Below are positions 33,972 to 41,904 of a DNA stretch of 64,000 nt, piece by piece. How positions within the stretch are numbered: position 1 is the stretch's first letter; every line of letters begins with the position of its first letter. The position numbers and the translations under genes were made by a program. Where the stretch lies: assembly GCF_007827275.1 (NCBI RefSeq), contig NZ_VISE01000001.1, forward strand, positions 3,596,001-3,660,000, in the 5' to 3' direction. The notes below the pieces were generated by a model. It searched no databases. It was not told the origin of the DNA and saw only the letters and a list, made by a program, of their open reading frames with translations. This stretch comes from Gillisia sp. Hel_I_86 (GTDB taxonomy: Bacteria; Bacteroidota; Bacteroidia; Flavobacteriales; Flavobacteriaceae).

Positions 33972-34421
33972 GTGAACTATAATTCGATCATTTCTGCACT
34001 ACCTTATTCAAAGCCATTTTTATTTGTTGATGAAATTTTAGAGGTCAATGCTGAAGCTTGTAAAGGAACTTATACATTTCTTGAAGACGCTTATTTTTAT
34101 AAAGGGCATTTTAAAGATCACCCTGTAACGCCAGGAGTGATCTTAACCGAGTGTATGTCACAAATTGGGGTGGTATGTCTAGGAATTTATCTTCTGAATA
34201 GTTTAGTAGATACTAAAAGTTTAGCTGCGGAAGAAATTGAAATCGCGTTGAGTTCTACTCAAATAGATTTCTTTTTACCGATTTATCCAGGGGAACAAGT
34301 GAGAGTGGTCTCAAAAAAAGAATATTTCAGGTTCCATAAATTGAAATGTGCTGTTGAAATGTTCAATAGTAATAACGAATTGGTATGTCGAGGAATGATT
34401 GCGGGGATGATGAAGACATAA
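33972..34421 (+). CDS. FabZ-like 3-hydroxyacyl-ACP dehydratase of the cluster
   Basis: 149 aa hot-dog fold, GTG start. LPYSKPFLFVDEI, then YKGHFKDHPVTPGVILTECMSQIGV, matches the FabZ motif with catalytic H46 and E60. It would dehydrate a 3-hydroxyacyl chain on the cluster's own ACP. FabZ with Glu (not Asp) fits simple dehydration without isomerisation. It is separated from the reductase by 228 bp of repeat DNA but points the same way. Confidence 0.88.
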   Translation: MNYNSIISALPYSKPFLFVDEILEVNAEACKGTYTFLEDAYFYKGHFKDHPVTPGVILTECMSQIGVVCLGIYLLNSLVDTKSLAAEEIEIALSSTQIDFFLPIYPGEQVRVVSKKEYFRFHKLKCAVEMFNSNNELVCRGMIAGMMKT

Positions 34422-34666
34422 AATTCAAAGTTCAAGATTTAAGGTTCAAGGTTATTGAAAAAGGTAAAGTGAGATCCTGAAATAAATTCAGGATGACGAG
34501 TTTTTGATTAGAATGTTATTAAAAATAATTCCACCTCTTATCGCTATGGGTTTCAAATGTCACATCGAGCGTAGTCGAGATGTTTTCATGACCCTTCGAC
34601 TGATCTCGAGGATTCAAAGTTTAAGGTTCAATATTATGAAGAATTCAAATTTTTGGAATAATTAAA
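34422..34666. repeat. Repeat-rich gap inside the polyketide cluster
   Basis: No gene was seen. Contains the dispersed 29-bp unit (GAGATCCTGAAATAAATTC / AGGATGACGAG at 34471-34500). A second short palindromic family is also present (CATCGAGCGTAGTCGAGATG at about 34563), and 'TTCAAAGTTTAAGGTTCAA' at about 34615 nearly repeats text at about 34425. Confidence 0.65.
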
Positions 34667-35941
34667 ATGGAAAAACGAGTTGTCATTACAGGATTGGGAA
34701 TTTGTGCTCCCAATGGGGTGAGTATCCCTAAATTTAAGGAAGCACTTCGTGCAGGTACGAGCGGGATCACTTTTCATCCTCAACTTAAAGAACTTAATTT
34801 TAGTTGCCAGATAGGAGGGAAGCCAGAAATTTCTGAAGCCAAGCTAGCTGAATATTTTACGCCATTACAATTACGAGGATTAAATAGCAGCGGAATAGTT
34901 TACGGTGTGATCTCTGGAACGGATGCCTGGAAAGATGCCGGACTTCAAATCTCTCATAAGGATTCACCAGATTGGGCTAGTGGGATCATTTTTGGCACTG
35001 GGATTTTAGGAGTAGATAAATTTAGGGAAGCCATACATTTAATAGATGCAGGAAAAACGAGGCGCTTAGGAAGTACCAGTGTGATCCAGACCATGGCGAG
35101 TGGGATAAGTGCGTATTTAGGAGGTATTTTAGGTTGTGGAAATCAGGTGACCACCAACTCTTCTGCATGTACCACTGGAACAGAGGCACTTTTAATGGGC
35201 TATGAGCGTATTAAAGCCGGAAAAGCAACCAGAATGCTAGTGGGAAGCTGTAGTGATTACGGACCTTATGTATGGGGCGGCTTCGATGCCATGCGGATTC
35301 TTCCCGGAAATTTCAATGAAAATCCAGAGGCCGCATCTAAACCCATGAGTGCCGATGCCTCGGGCTTTGTTCCAGGAAGCGGAGCCGGTTCTTTGGTTTT
35401 GGAAGATCTGGAGGCTGCATTGGAAAGGGGGGCGAAAATATATGCAGAAGTCTTGGGAGGAGAAGTAAACAGTGGCGGACAACGAGGAGCAGGAAGTATG
35501 ACGGCTGCAAATAACGAAGCGGTACAACGTTGCATAACGGGAGCTTTAAACAATTCAAAAATATCAGCATCAGAAATAGACTCGATAAATGGGCATTTAA
35601 CAGCTACGAGCAAGGATTCCATAGAAATCGCGAATTGGGCAGAAGCATTAAATCTGAAGAGCGTTGAGAGTTTTCCTTATATCAACTCTCTTAAGGGAAT
35701 GACAGGGCATTGCCTAAGTGCTTCCGGCAGTATGGAATGTGTAGCAAGTGTGCTGGAAATAGCAAAAGGTTTTGTATTTCCAAACATCAACTGCGAAGAA
35801 ATACATCCAGAGATCCTCGAGCTGATTCCTGAAGAGCGTATTCCCCGAAAAACAATTGAAAAACCGATTAACATAATAGCAAAAGCAAGTTTTGGTTTTG
35901 GGGATGTGAATGCGGTGGCGATATTTAAGAAATATGTTTAA
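34667..35941 (+). CDS. Beta-ketoacyl-ACP synthase (FabF-like) of the cluster
   Basis: 424 aa KAS-II-type enzyme. Active residues: C168 in NSSACTTGTEAL, H310 in INGHLTATSKDSIE, and K343/H348 in SLKGMTGHCLSASG. The complete Cys-His-His triad implies a working condensing enzyme rather than a chain-length-factor partner. The first His motif reads NGHLTAT instead of the usual NAHGTGT. It would extend acyl chains on the cluster ACP for the type III PKS. The ACP gene follows. Confidence 0.9.
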   Translation: MEKRVVITGLGICAPNGVSIPKFKEALRAGTSGITFHPQLKELNFSCQIGGKPEISEAKLAEYFTPLQLRGLNSSGIVYGVISGTDAWKDAGLQISHKDSPDWASGIIFGTGILGVDKFREAIHLIDAGKTRRLGSTSVIQTMASGISAYLGGILGCGNQVTTNSSACTTGTEALLMGYERIKAGKATRMLVGSCSDYGPYVWGGFDAMRILPGNFNENPEAASKPMSADASGFVPGSGAGSLVLEDLEAALERGAKIYAEVLGGEVNSGGQRGAGSMTAANNEAVQRCITGALNNSKISASEIDSINGHLTATSKDSIEIANWAEALNLKSVESFPYINSLKGMTGHCLSASGSMECVASVLEIAKGFVFPNINCEEIHPEILELIPEERIPRKTIEKPINIIAKASFGFGDVNAVAIFKKYV

Positions 35942-35996
35942 TTCAGAATTTAATATTTTTAACTTTTCACTTCAAATAGATTGTTATATTAGCCTC

Positions 35997-36248
35997 ATGA
36001 CAGACAACACTATTTTAGAAAAAATAAAAATCATTGTTACTCCGTATGTGCAACGCCAAGAAGGCCTGGATGATTTTGATGAGAAAACTGATTTTCTGAC
36101 AGACCTCGAAATAAATTCAGCAAACCTAGTAGATGTGATCTTGGATGTAGAAGACGAATTTAACATAGAAATAGATAACGCTTCTATGGAAGGAATGCTA
36201 ACGGCTGGCGATGCAAAGAGAATAATCTTAACCAAAATGGAGAATTGA
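35997..36248 (+). CDS. Acyl carrier protein of the cluster
   Basis: 83 aa counted from the ATG at 35997. A longer frame from 35910 overlaps the KAS gene and adds no ACP sequence. The four-helix ACP pattern is present, with the phosphopantetheine serine expected at S41 (EINSANLVDVILDVEDEF). The usual Asp-Ser-Leu reads Asn-Ser-Ala, so the motif is divergent. It is coupled by overlap to a phosphopantetheinyl transferase that could have evolved to modify it. Confidence 0.88.
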   Translation: MTDNTILEKIKIIVTPYVQRQEGLDDFDEKTDFLTDLEINSANLVDVILDVEDEFNIEIDNASMEGMLTAGDAKRIILTKMEN

Positions 36249-36826
36249 TTGGGAATGATATCATAGATCTTGAAATTCCGATCTCTCCAAATTGGAACAC
36301 TACCCGTTATTTAAATAAATTATTTACCTCATCAGAACAAACTGCAATTTTTGATTCCGAAGAGCCTGAAATTTGGCTTCAATTATTTTGGTCTTTAAAA
36401 GAAGCGGCTTATAAGGCACATCAACGCCAATTTAATTTACCCAGAAAGTATAATCCTCTTGATTTTATATGCGAAATAATTTCAGAAGAAAAAGAAGCGG
36501 TTCAGGGAATTTTAAGAATAAAAGGCCTTATTTATTTCTCTACTTCAACAATCACTTCAACCTATATCCACAGTACAGCTATGACTGGTTCAGAAATAAA
36601 TCGGGAAGCATGCATCAAAATTCTTGACGGGGAAAGCGCTCTTAAAGACAAATTATTTGCCGAATATTCCGTACTTTTAAAAGAGCCAAAAACCAATTTC
36701 AGAATTCAAAAGAATAAAAACAAATTCCCCGTTTTATATTTGAAGAACACGAAATTGGAGCAAAACTTTTCTCTCTCCCATCACGGAAAATTTGCAGCTT
36801 TTGCCATTGCGTTAAGGATCTCCTAA
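36245..36826 (+). CDS. 4'-phosphopantetheinyl transferase (Sfp-like) of the cluster
   Basis: 193 aa, TTG start inside the ACP stop region (4-bp overlap). IGNDIIDLE holds the first metal-binding Asp (D5), and the signature FWSLKEAAYKAHQ (W49, K52, E53, K57) is the PPTase W-x-x-K-E-A-x-x-K motif. It attaches the phosphopantetheine arm to an ACP. Coupling to the unusual ACP suggests a private activating enzyme. It is the last gene of the cluster. Confidence 0.9.
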   Translation: MIGNDIIDLEIPISPNWNTTRYLNKLFTSSEQTAIFDSEEPEIWLQLFWSLKEAAYKAHQRQFNLPRKYNPLDFICEIISEEKEAVQGILRIKGLIYFSTSTITSTYIHSTAMTGSEINREACIKILDGESALKDKLFAEYSVLLKEPKTNFRIQKNKNKFPVLYLKNTKLEQNFSLSHHGKFAAFAIALRIS

Positions 36827-36908
36827 ATGCTCGTTAAACATTATTAAAGGTGAAGCCTTTTGCAAGTTCACTTTGTAAATTGAATTATAATTTAAAAAAA
36901 AATATCTT

Positions 36909-37634
36909 ATGAAAACAGTAGATAAAATGGAAGTTTTACACAGCCAAACAGCCGAATTTATTTTACAAGGAGAGATAGGGAAATTTTTGAAATTGATCCC
37001 TGATACTTTTATTATTAAGGGAAGCGAACAAGAAAATGGATTTAATCAAGGATATGCTATTAGACATATTAATAGAAAAGACATTCTTTTAATAGATGTT
37101 GTAGAAAAAGAAACCCTTAAAGCTGTTAAGCAACTTGTGGCAGATGGATATACTATTAAAGGGATTATTCTAAGCAATTCTTCGGTTTATAAAAATGCGT
37201 ATGCCGATCTAAAAACAGTTTCTGAAGACGCTGGAGGTGCCCCAATTTATGCGCATCCAAGAAATTCAATAAACGATGCTTCTTACAAACCAAAGGACAT
37301 CACCGCCAAGCAAGAAATCGTAAAACATTTTGGTTTAAAAATCTATGATCTCCCAGGGAATGGGGGAGGTTCTATCCTGATCTATTCAGATATCAATGAT
37401 GGGATGTTATTTACTGGTGAAGATGCGATAGGTTCCAATTATAATATTGAAGAAAACACTTTTTCAAGACCTACCATGGACAGTAAAAATTCTGAATTTG
37501 GACTTGCTGAAAGTTGGGGTGCTTTTGAAGAACCCTTCAGTTACCTATTTCCTTTACATGGAAAGCCGGGGTTTAATTTAGAAGCTGGACAACAAACAGA
37601 TATTTTAAATAAACTTAGCAGAATTCAGTCTTAG
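36909..37634 (+). CDS. MBL-fold-like protein with degenerate metal site, function unknown
   Basis: 241 aa, cytoplasmic. The order of motifs recalls metallo-beta-lactamase-fold hydrolases: ILLIDVVEKETL, then IKGIILSNSSVYKNAYADL where HxHxDH is expected, GMLFTGEDAIGSN where 'LFTGDAL' is expected, and a late PLHGKPGF. The histidine ligands of the first motif are absent (SNSSVYKN), so it should not bind two metals in the usual way. The resemblance is by eye and tentative. It is 82 bp after the polyketide cluster and may or may not belong to it. Confidence 0.55.
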   Translation: MKTVDKMEVLHSQTAEFILQGEIGKFLKLIPDTFIIKGSEQENGFNQGYAIRHINRKDILLIDVVEKETLKAVKQLVADGYTIKGIILSNSSVYKNAYADLKTVSEDAGGAPIYAHPRNSINDASYKPKDITAKQEIVKHFGLKIYDLPGNGGGSILIYSDINDGMLFTGEDAIGSNYNIEENTFSRPTMDSKNSEFGLAESWGAFEEPFSYLFPLHGKPGFNLEAGQQTDILNKLSRIQS

Positions 37635-37802
37635 GCTGAAAAACAAAATTTTTAAAAGGACTATTTCCGAAGTTTTTTTGCATTGTCCACAATTTTGGTT
37701 TTCCTATTACCGAAAACATAAAATTCCGTTCAGTGTTCCTAAAAATTATTTCTCGAATAGTCTTTTTTTTTGTTTTAATGGATTGGATCTTAGGCCATGG
37801 TC

Positions 37803-38150
37803 CTATTCTTTCTTTTTCCTGGCATCTTCTTTTGCTTCATCAGCCTGGTCTTTTGCCTCCGCGGCTTCTTCTTTTGCCTCTTCAATTTCTTCTTCAACTT
37901 GTTTTACCATGGGATGATCTTTTACTCCGAATCCTACTATTAGAATTACATTGGAAATTGTTTCGTAAAGCATGGTTACTATTGCCACAAAACCACCACC
38001 TAAAATTGCGGCCATGGCCAGACTCACATAATATATTGTAGTAAACCAAGAGCTAGGAACTTCTTCACTTTCGGTGATTGGTAAATTCAGCATCAAAAAG
38101 GTAATTACCGAGACTATAATGAGAATGGTAACAAACTTGGCAATGGTCAA
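37803..38150 (-). CDS. Small membrane protein with charged C-terminal coiled coil, probably truncated
   Basis: 115 aa from a TTG at 38150. Two hydrophobic helices (TIAKFVTILIIVSVITFLML; TTIYYVSLAMAAILGGGFVAI) are followed by a helix of Glu/Lys/Ala repeats (EEEIEEAKEEAAEAKDQADE). The same frame stays open upstream for about 12 more codons with no ATG, next to a broken frame at 38158-38406. This suggests the true N terminus was lost or frame-shifted. No known family. Confidence 0.5.
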   Translation of the reverse strand: MTIAKFVTILIIVSVITFLMLNLPITESEEVPSSWFTTIYYVSLAMAAILGGGFVAIVTMLYETISNVILIVGFGVKDHPMVKQVEEEIEEAKEEAAEAKDQADEAKEDARKKKE

Positions 38151-38157
38151 TACATGG

Positions 38158-38406
38158 CTATAATGCGCCTTGGTAAGGTTCGAATTTGGAGCCCGTGCTT
38201 AAACTTAACAGGGGCAACATGAGCGCCAAAATTGTAGAATACCCCAAAATTACCGTATTACAAAGCATATTTATTCCGGCAAGGGAAGTAGAGAGCAACT
38301 CTTTGGCTTTATATCCAGATACTTATCCCAAAATATAGGTTCCAATTCCCATAATAATTGTGGAAACCACACCTCCTGCAATAGCACGCTTTACAATAAC
38401 ATTCAT
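38158..38406 (-). pseudogene. Broken membrane-protein gene with in-frame TAA
   Basis: From the ATG at 38406 the frame reads a membrane segment (VIVKRAIAGGVVSTIIMGI), then meets a TAA at 38323-38325. The same frame continues for 54 more codons of hydrophobic sequence (LLSTSLAGINMLCNTVILGY; ILALMLPLLSLSTGSKFEP) to a TAG at 38158-38160. Continuous hydrophobic pattern on both sides of the stop suggests a nonsense-mutated gene, perhaps once joined to the protein at 37803-38150 by a further frameshift. The family is not recognised. Confidence 0.55.
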
Positions 38407-38542
38407 ACTTATATTATATTTAAAATAATTTATTTTTACTTCTCACTTTTATTTTTATAGAGCGTTATAAGCTATAAGATATTGTTAAACAGGGACCAAT
38501 ATCCATCTAAATTCGATATTTTAAGGAGTAAAATCACAAAAA

Positions 38543-40543
38543 ATGAAAAACCTGAATGTTACCCAAAAGCTTATAAAATCACATTTACTAGAAGGTGAAA
38601 TGACTCCCGGCAAAGAAATTGGAATTAAGATAGATCAGGCTTTATTACAAGATGCTACTGGAACCTTGGTACAATTGGAGTTGGAAGCTATGGAGCTAAA
38701 AAAAGCCAAAACGGAAGTTGCCGTTCAATATGTAGATCATAATCTTTTACAAACAGATTTTAAAAATGCCGATGATCATTTATTCCTTCTTTCTGCTGCG
38801 CAAAGATTTGGATTATGGTATAGTAGGCCAGGGAACGGAGTGAGCCACCCTGTGCATATGGAACGATTTGGAAAACCTGGAAAAACATTGGTAGGATCTG
38901 ACAGTCACAGTTGTGCTGCCGGTTCTTTAGGCATGTTGGCAATTGGGACAGGAGGTTTAGATGTTGCCGCAGCCATTGCCGGGAAACCCTATTTTGTAAA
39001 GATGCCTAGAATTTGGGGTGTAAAGCTTTCTGGAAAACTGCCAGATTGGGTGAGTGCCAAAGATGTGATCTTGGAAATGTTACGCAGACATGATGTAAAA
39101 GGAGGCGTTGGAAAGATCGTAGAGTATTATGGTGAAGGTTTAAAACATTTAAGTGCTATGGACAGGCATGTGATTGCAAATATGGGAGCAGAGCTTGGAG
39201 CAACCACTACCGTATTTCCCAGTGATAATGAAACCAAACGATTTTTAAAATCTCAAGGAAGAGAAGAAGATTGGACTGAACTCTTAGCTGACGAAGGTTG
39301 TGAGTATGATCTTTATGAAGAAATAGTATTGGATGATCTTGTACCCTTAATTGCCTTGCCTACCAGTCCAGGAAATGTAGTACCCGTTAGGGATGTGGCT
39401 GGTAAAAAAATAAATCAGGTGGTAATTGGCTCTTCTGCAAATCCTGGTTTACGGGATTTTTGGATGGCAAGTGCTATTGTAAAAGATAAATCTGTGCACA
39501 GCGATGTTTCTTTTGATGTGAATCCTACTTCAAGACAGATCATCCAGAACATGATAGAGAACAAAGCCTTTGGAAACCTAATAAAAGCAGGAGCTAGATT
39601 TCACCAGTCAGGATGTATGGGTTGTATAGGAATGGGGCAAGCCCCAGCTTCAGGTACAATCAGTCTACGTACGATGCCCAGAAATTTCCCAAGTAGATCT
39701 GGGACAGAAGATGATCAAGTGCATTTATGCAGTCCGGAAACCGCAGCAGCTTCCGCATTGACGGGTAAGATCACAGATCCGAGGGATTTGGAAAAGTTAT
39801 ATAATATGAGTTACCCAAAATATATTCAACCAGAAATGGAAATTATCAATAAGGAAATGTTGGTAGCTCCCCTAGAAGACGGCTCCCATATTGAACTTCA
39901 CAAAGGACCAAATATTAAAAGCTTGCCACACATAGATAAATTACAAGAGAGTTATAACATTCCCGCACTCTTAAAAATGGGAGATAATGTTTCGACAGAT
40001 GAGATATTGAAGGCAGGAGCAGAGGTATTGCCGTTTAGAAGTAATTTACCAGAGATCAGTAAATATTCCTTTACTGTAATTGATGATACTTTTTATGATC
40101 GTGCGATGAAAGCTAAAAATGAGCATGGTGGACATATCGTAGTGGCCAAAGAAAATTATGCTCAGGGATCCAGCAGGGAACACGCCGCCTTGGCACCAAA
40201 ATATTTGGGACAGGTAGCAGTATTGGCTAAGAGCTATGCAAGGATCGCTTGGCAAAACCTGGTAAATTTTGGAATCCTTCCTTTGGAATTTATAGATATA
40301 GCCGACTATGATAAAATCGCACAGGGAGATATGGTGTTTTTAAAAAATCTTCCAAATAATATTTCGGAAAGAAACCAAGTTCAGATAACCATCAAAAAAC
40401 AAAATGGCGATATAGTAGAGATCCCAAGCAAGCATAGTTTAAGCGATCGGCAGATCACTATTTTACTTAAAGGAGGGATTATAAATGAGTTTAAAGAGCA
40501 ATTGCAAGAACGCGAGCTAGGGAATAACTCTAGAGATCAGTAG
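38543..40543 (+). CDS. Aconitase-family hydratase (putative aconitate hydratase)
   Basis: 666 aa, matching the shorter monomeric aconitase type. VQYVDHNLLQ, LVGSDSHSCAAGSLG and the swivel-domain motif NYAQGSSREHAALAP are all present, so the fold and substrate residues are those of aconitases. Of the three cluster cysteines, C358 and C361 (SGCMGCIGMG) are visible, but the first, normally in GSCTN, reads GSSAN with S298. Either this subgroup uses another ligand or it has altered activity. AAGGAG lies upstream of the ATG. It stands alone between decayed and repeat-rich DNA. Confidence 0.85.
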   Translation: MKNLNVTQKLIKSHLLEGEMTPGKEIGIKIDQALLQDATGTLVQLELEAMELKKAKTEVAVQYVDHNLLQTDFKNADDHLFLLSAAQRFGLWYSRPGNGVSHPVHMERFGKPGKTLVGSDSHSCAAGSLGMLAIGTGGLDVAAAIAGKPYFVKMPRIWGVKLSGKLPDWVSAKDVILEMLRRHDVKGGVGKIVEYYGEGLKHLSAMDRHVIANMGAELGATTTVFPSDNETKRFLKSQGREEDWTELLADEGCEYDLYEEIVLDDLVPLIALPTSPGNVVPVRDVAGKKINQVVIGSSANPGLRDFWMASAIVKDKSVHSDVSFDVNPTSRQIIQNMIENKAFGNLIKAGARFHQSGCMGCIGMGQAPASGTISLRTMPRNFPSRSGTEDDQVHLCSPETAAASALTGKITDPRDLEKLYNMSYPKYIQPEMEIINKEMLVAPLEDGSHIELHKGPNIKSLPHIDKLQESYNIPALLKMGDNVSTDEILKAGAEVLPFRSNLPEISKYSFTVIDDTFYDRAMKAKNEHGGHIVVAKENYAQGSSREHAALAPKYLGQVAVLAKSYARIAWQNLVNFGILPLEFIDIADYDKIAQGDMVFLKNLPNNISERNQVQITIKKQNGDIVEIPSKHSLSDRQITILLKGGIINEFKEQLQERELGNNSRDQ

Positions 40544-40670
40544 TTATGTTCATATAAAAATTATAATGTTGTAGTAGAAATGGGATGTCAGGTTGAGCAT
40601 TTTAGACTCGCTCAATACAGGCGAAAGTCGAAACATCCTTTTAAGTTAGAAAGTTCTCGACTGCGCTACC

Positions 40671-40825
40671 ATTGACGTGTTTTTATTTATTTGTGAATCC
40701 AAGACCCTGAAACCAGTTCAGGGTGACGATGCGGAATTGTCCTCATGCTGAAATTGTTTCAGCATCCCATCAGCTTATATAAAAAACACGTCAATTTCCT
40801 ACGCTGGATAATTTTTTTATCACGG
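40671..40825. repeat. Inverted-repeat element, family B (copy 1)
   Basis: Left end ATTGACGTGTTTTTAT (40671-40686). Right end ATAAAAAACACGTCAAT (about 40779-40795), running on into TTCCTACGCTGGATAA, a T-rich tract and ATCACGG. The ends are complementary over about 15 bp. The interior holds two facing 29-bp repeat units. MITE-like; no reading frame. Confidence 0.7.
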
Positions 40826-40929
40826 ATCTCGAACAGACAAAATAAAATATGTTAACAATTCAAAAATCAATAAGAGGAATTATAAAGATCGTACATCGTT
40901 ATCCCCTAAATCTCTATAATTTTATATAA

Positions 40930-40966
40930 ATAAAAAAAGCCTAAAAAGTATTACTTTTTAGGCTTT
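40930..40966 (-). terminator. Terminator of hpf
   Basis: AAAGCCTAAAAAGT / ACTTTTTAGGCTTT stem with a 2-4 nt loop. On the minus strand it is followed by a run of seven Ts. It lies 36 bp beyond the hpf stop codon. Confidence 0.88.
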
Positions 40967-41001
40967 ATAAGTCCGATCTTAAATATCAAAAAATGTCTTT
41001 T

Positions 41002-41301
41002 TTAATACGTCTTCATTTGCGCCTTGCGCTTGGAAAGTTGTCTGTCCAGGTCGCTTACCGTTTCAGCGATTGCTGCTTCAAATGAAGTTTCATTGGATTC
41101 TGCGAAAACCTGGGGGCCGGGAACACTTAATCTTATATTGCAAATAAATCCTTTAGGTTCCTCTCCATCTTGTTTTTTAAAGAAAACATCGGCACGGATA
41201 ACCCAATCGTATTTATTTTCCAGTTTATCTAGTTTTTGTTGTGTCAATTCCTCTAAACGCTCACTTTTTGTTAGTTGAACAAATTGAAATATAGCTTCCA
41301 T
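41002..41301 (-). CDS. hpf: Ribosome hibernation factor (HPF/RaiA family, short form)
   Basis: 99 aa, the short HPF type without the dimerising C-terminal domain. It has the S30AE beta-alpha pattern: IFQFVQLTKSERLEELTQQKLDKLE, described in parts, VIRADVFFKKQDGEE, ICNIRLSVPG, and the basic C-terminal SDLDRQLSKRKAQMK that touches rRNA. It stabilises idle 70S ribosomes or dimers in stress. It is monocistronic with its own strong terminator. Confidence 0.92.
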   Translation of the reverse strand: MEAIFQFVQLTKSERLEELTQQKLDKLENKYDWVIRADVFFKKQDGEEPKGFICNIRLSVPGPQVFAESNETSFEAAIAETVSDLDRQLSKRKAQMKTY

Positions 41302-41395
41302 ATAATTATCTTTTTTTTGGATTTAAATTCTATCTAAGAAACCCTTTTTTATAGCATTTTACAAATTTTCCTTTAAGAATTAATAAAGAATTGTG

Positions 41396-41845
41396 ATTGT
41401 CCGTAAAGTATTCTAAACTGAAAAAGGACGTCATTCTGTCCCGACATTTCGGGAGTTTCAGAACCTCATTTCCATGTAAATCAATACAATATTGAGACCC
41501 TGAAATAAATTACCATTGACGGATTCCTAAAATATATGAATTTCCTATGCTATATATTTTTATCAAAGGTTTTAGGATGACCAACAGTAAACAGGATCAT
41601 TGGCCACGAATGCACGAATTATTGGTTTTAAAAATCTTGAAAAATTATTCGTGAATTCGTGGCAATATCCAGAGAACCAACAAAACACCGAACAATGCTG
41701 TACTGGTCTCAAAATCTTAAAAACCTGGAAATAAATTACCTTTAATAGAATTTTAAACACGTCAATTTCCTACGCTGGATAATTTTTTTATTACGGGCCT
41801 CAGGGTGACGAAAGAGCCATTAGAAAAAAAACGGATATACATATA
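41396..41845. repeat. Family A element (copy 2) split by a family B element
   Basis: Outer ends GATTGTCCGTAAAG (from 41396) and ACGGATATACATAT (to about 41844) match family A. At 41511 the A sequence breaks off within CCTGAAATAAATT and resumes at about 41801 with CAGGGTGACGAAAG. Between them sits a B element, from ACCATTGACG (41512) to CACGTCAATTTCCTACGCT...ACGGGCCT (about 41800). A third hairpin (GGCCACGAATGCACGAAT ... ATTCGTGAATTCGTGGC, 41599-41687 region) is inside B. Confidence 0.72.
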
Positions 41846-41904
41846 AAGAATTATGACTGCATAAAGTGATGGAAAAATCAGGTTTATAATTGTTGTTGCT
41901 TGAC

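Noticed and set aside
35237-35622. Several minus-strand frames opposite the KAS gene
   Set aside because: Overlapping shadows of a well-supported condensing enzyme.
35910-35996. Longer N terminus for the ACP
   Set aside because: It would overlap the KAS gene and begins with sequence unlike any ACP; the ATG at 35997 gives a normal ACP length.
37678-38041. Plus-strand frames rich in Phe/Leu/Ser
   Set aside because: They read the complement of the Glu/Ala/Lys coiled coil on the minus strand; low-complexity artefacts.
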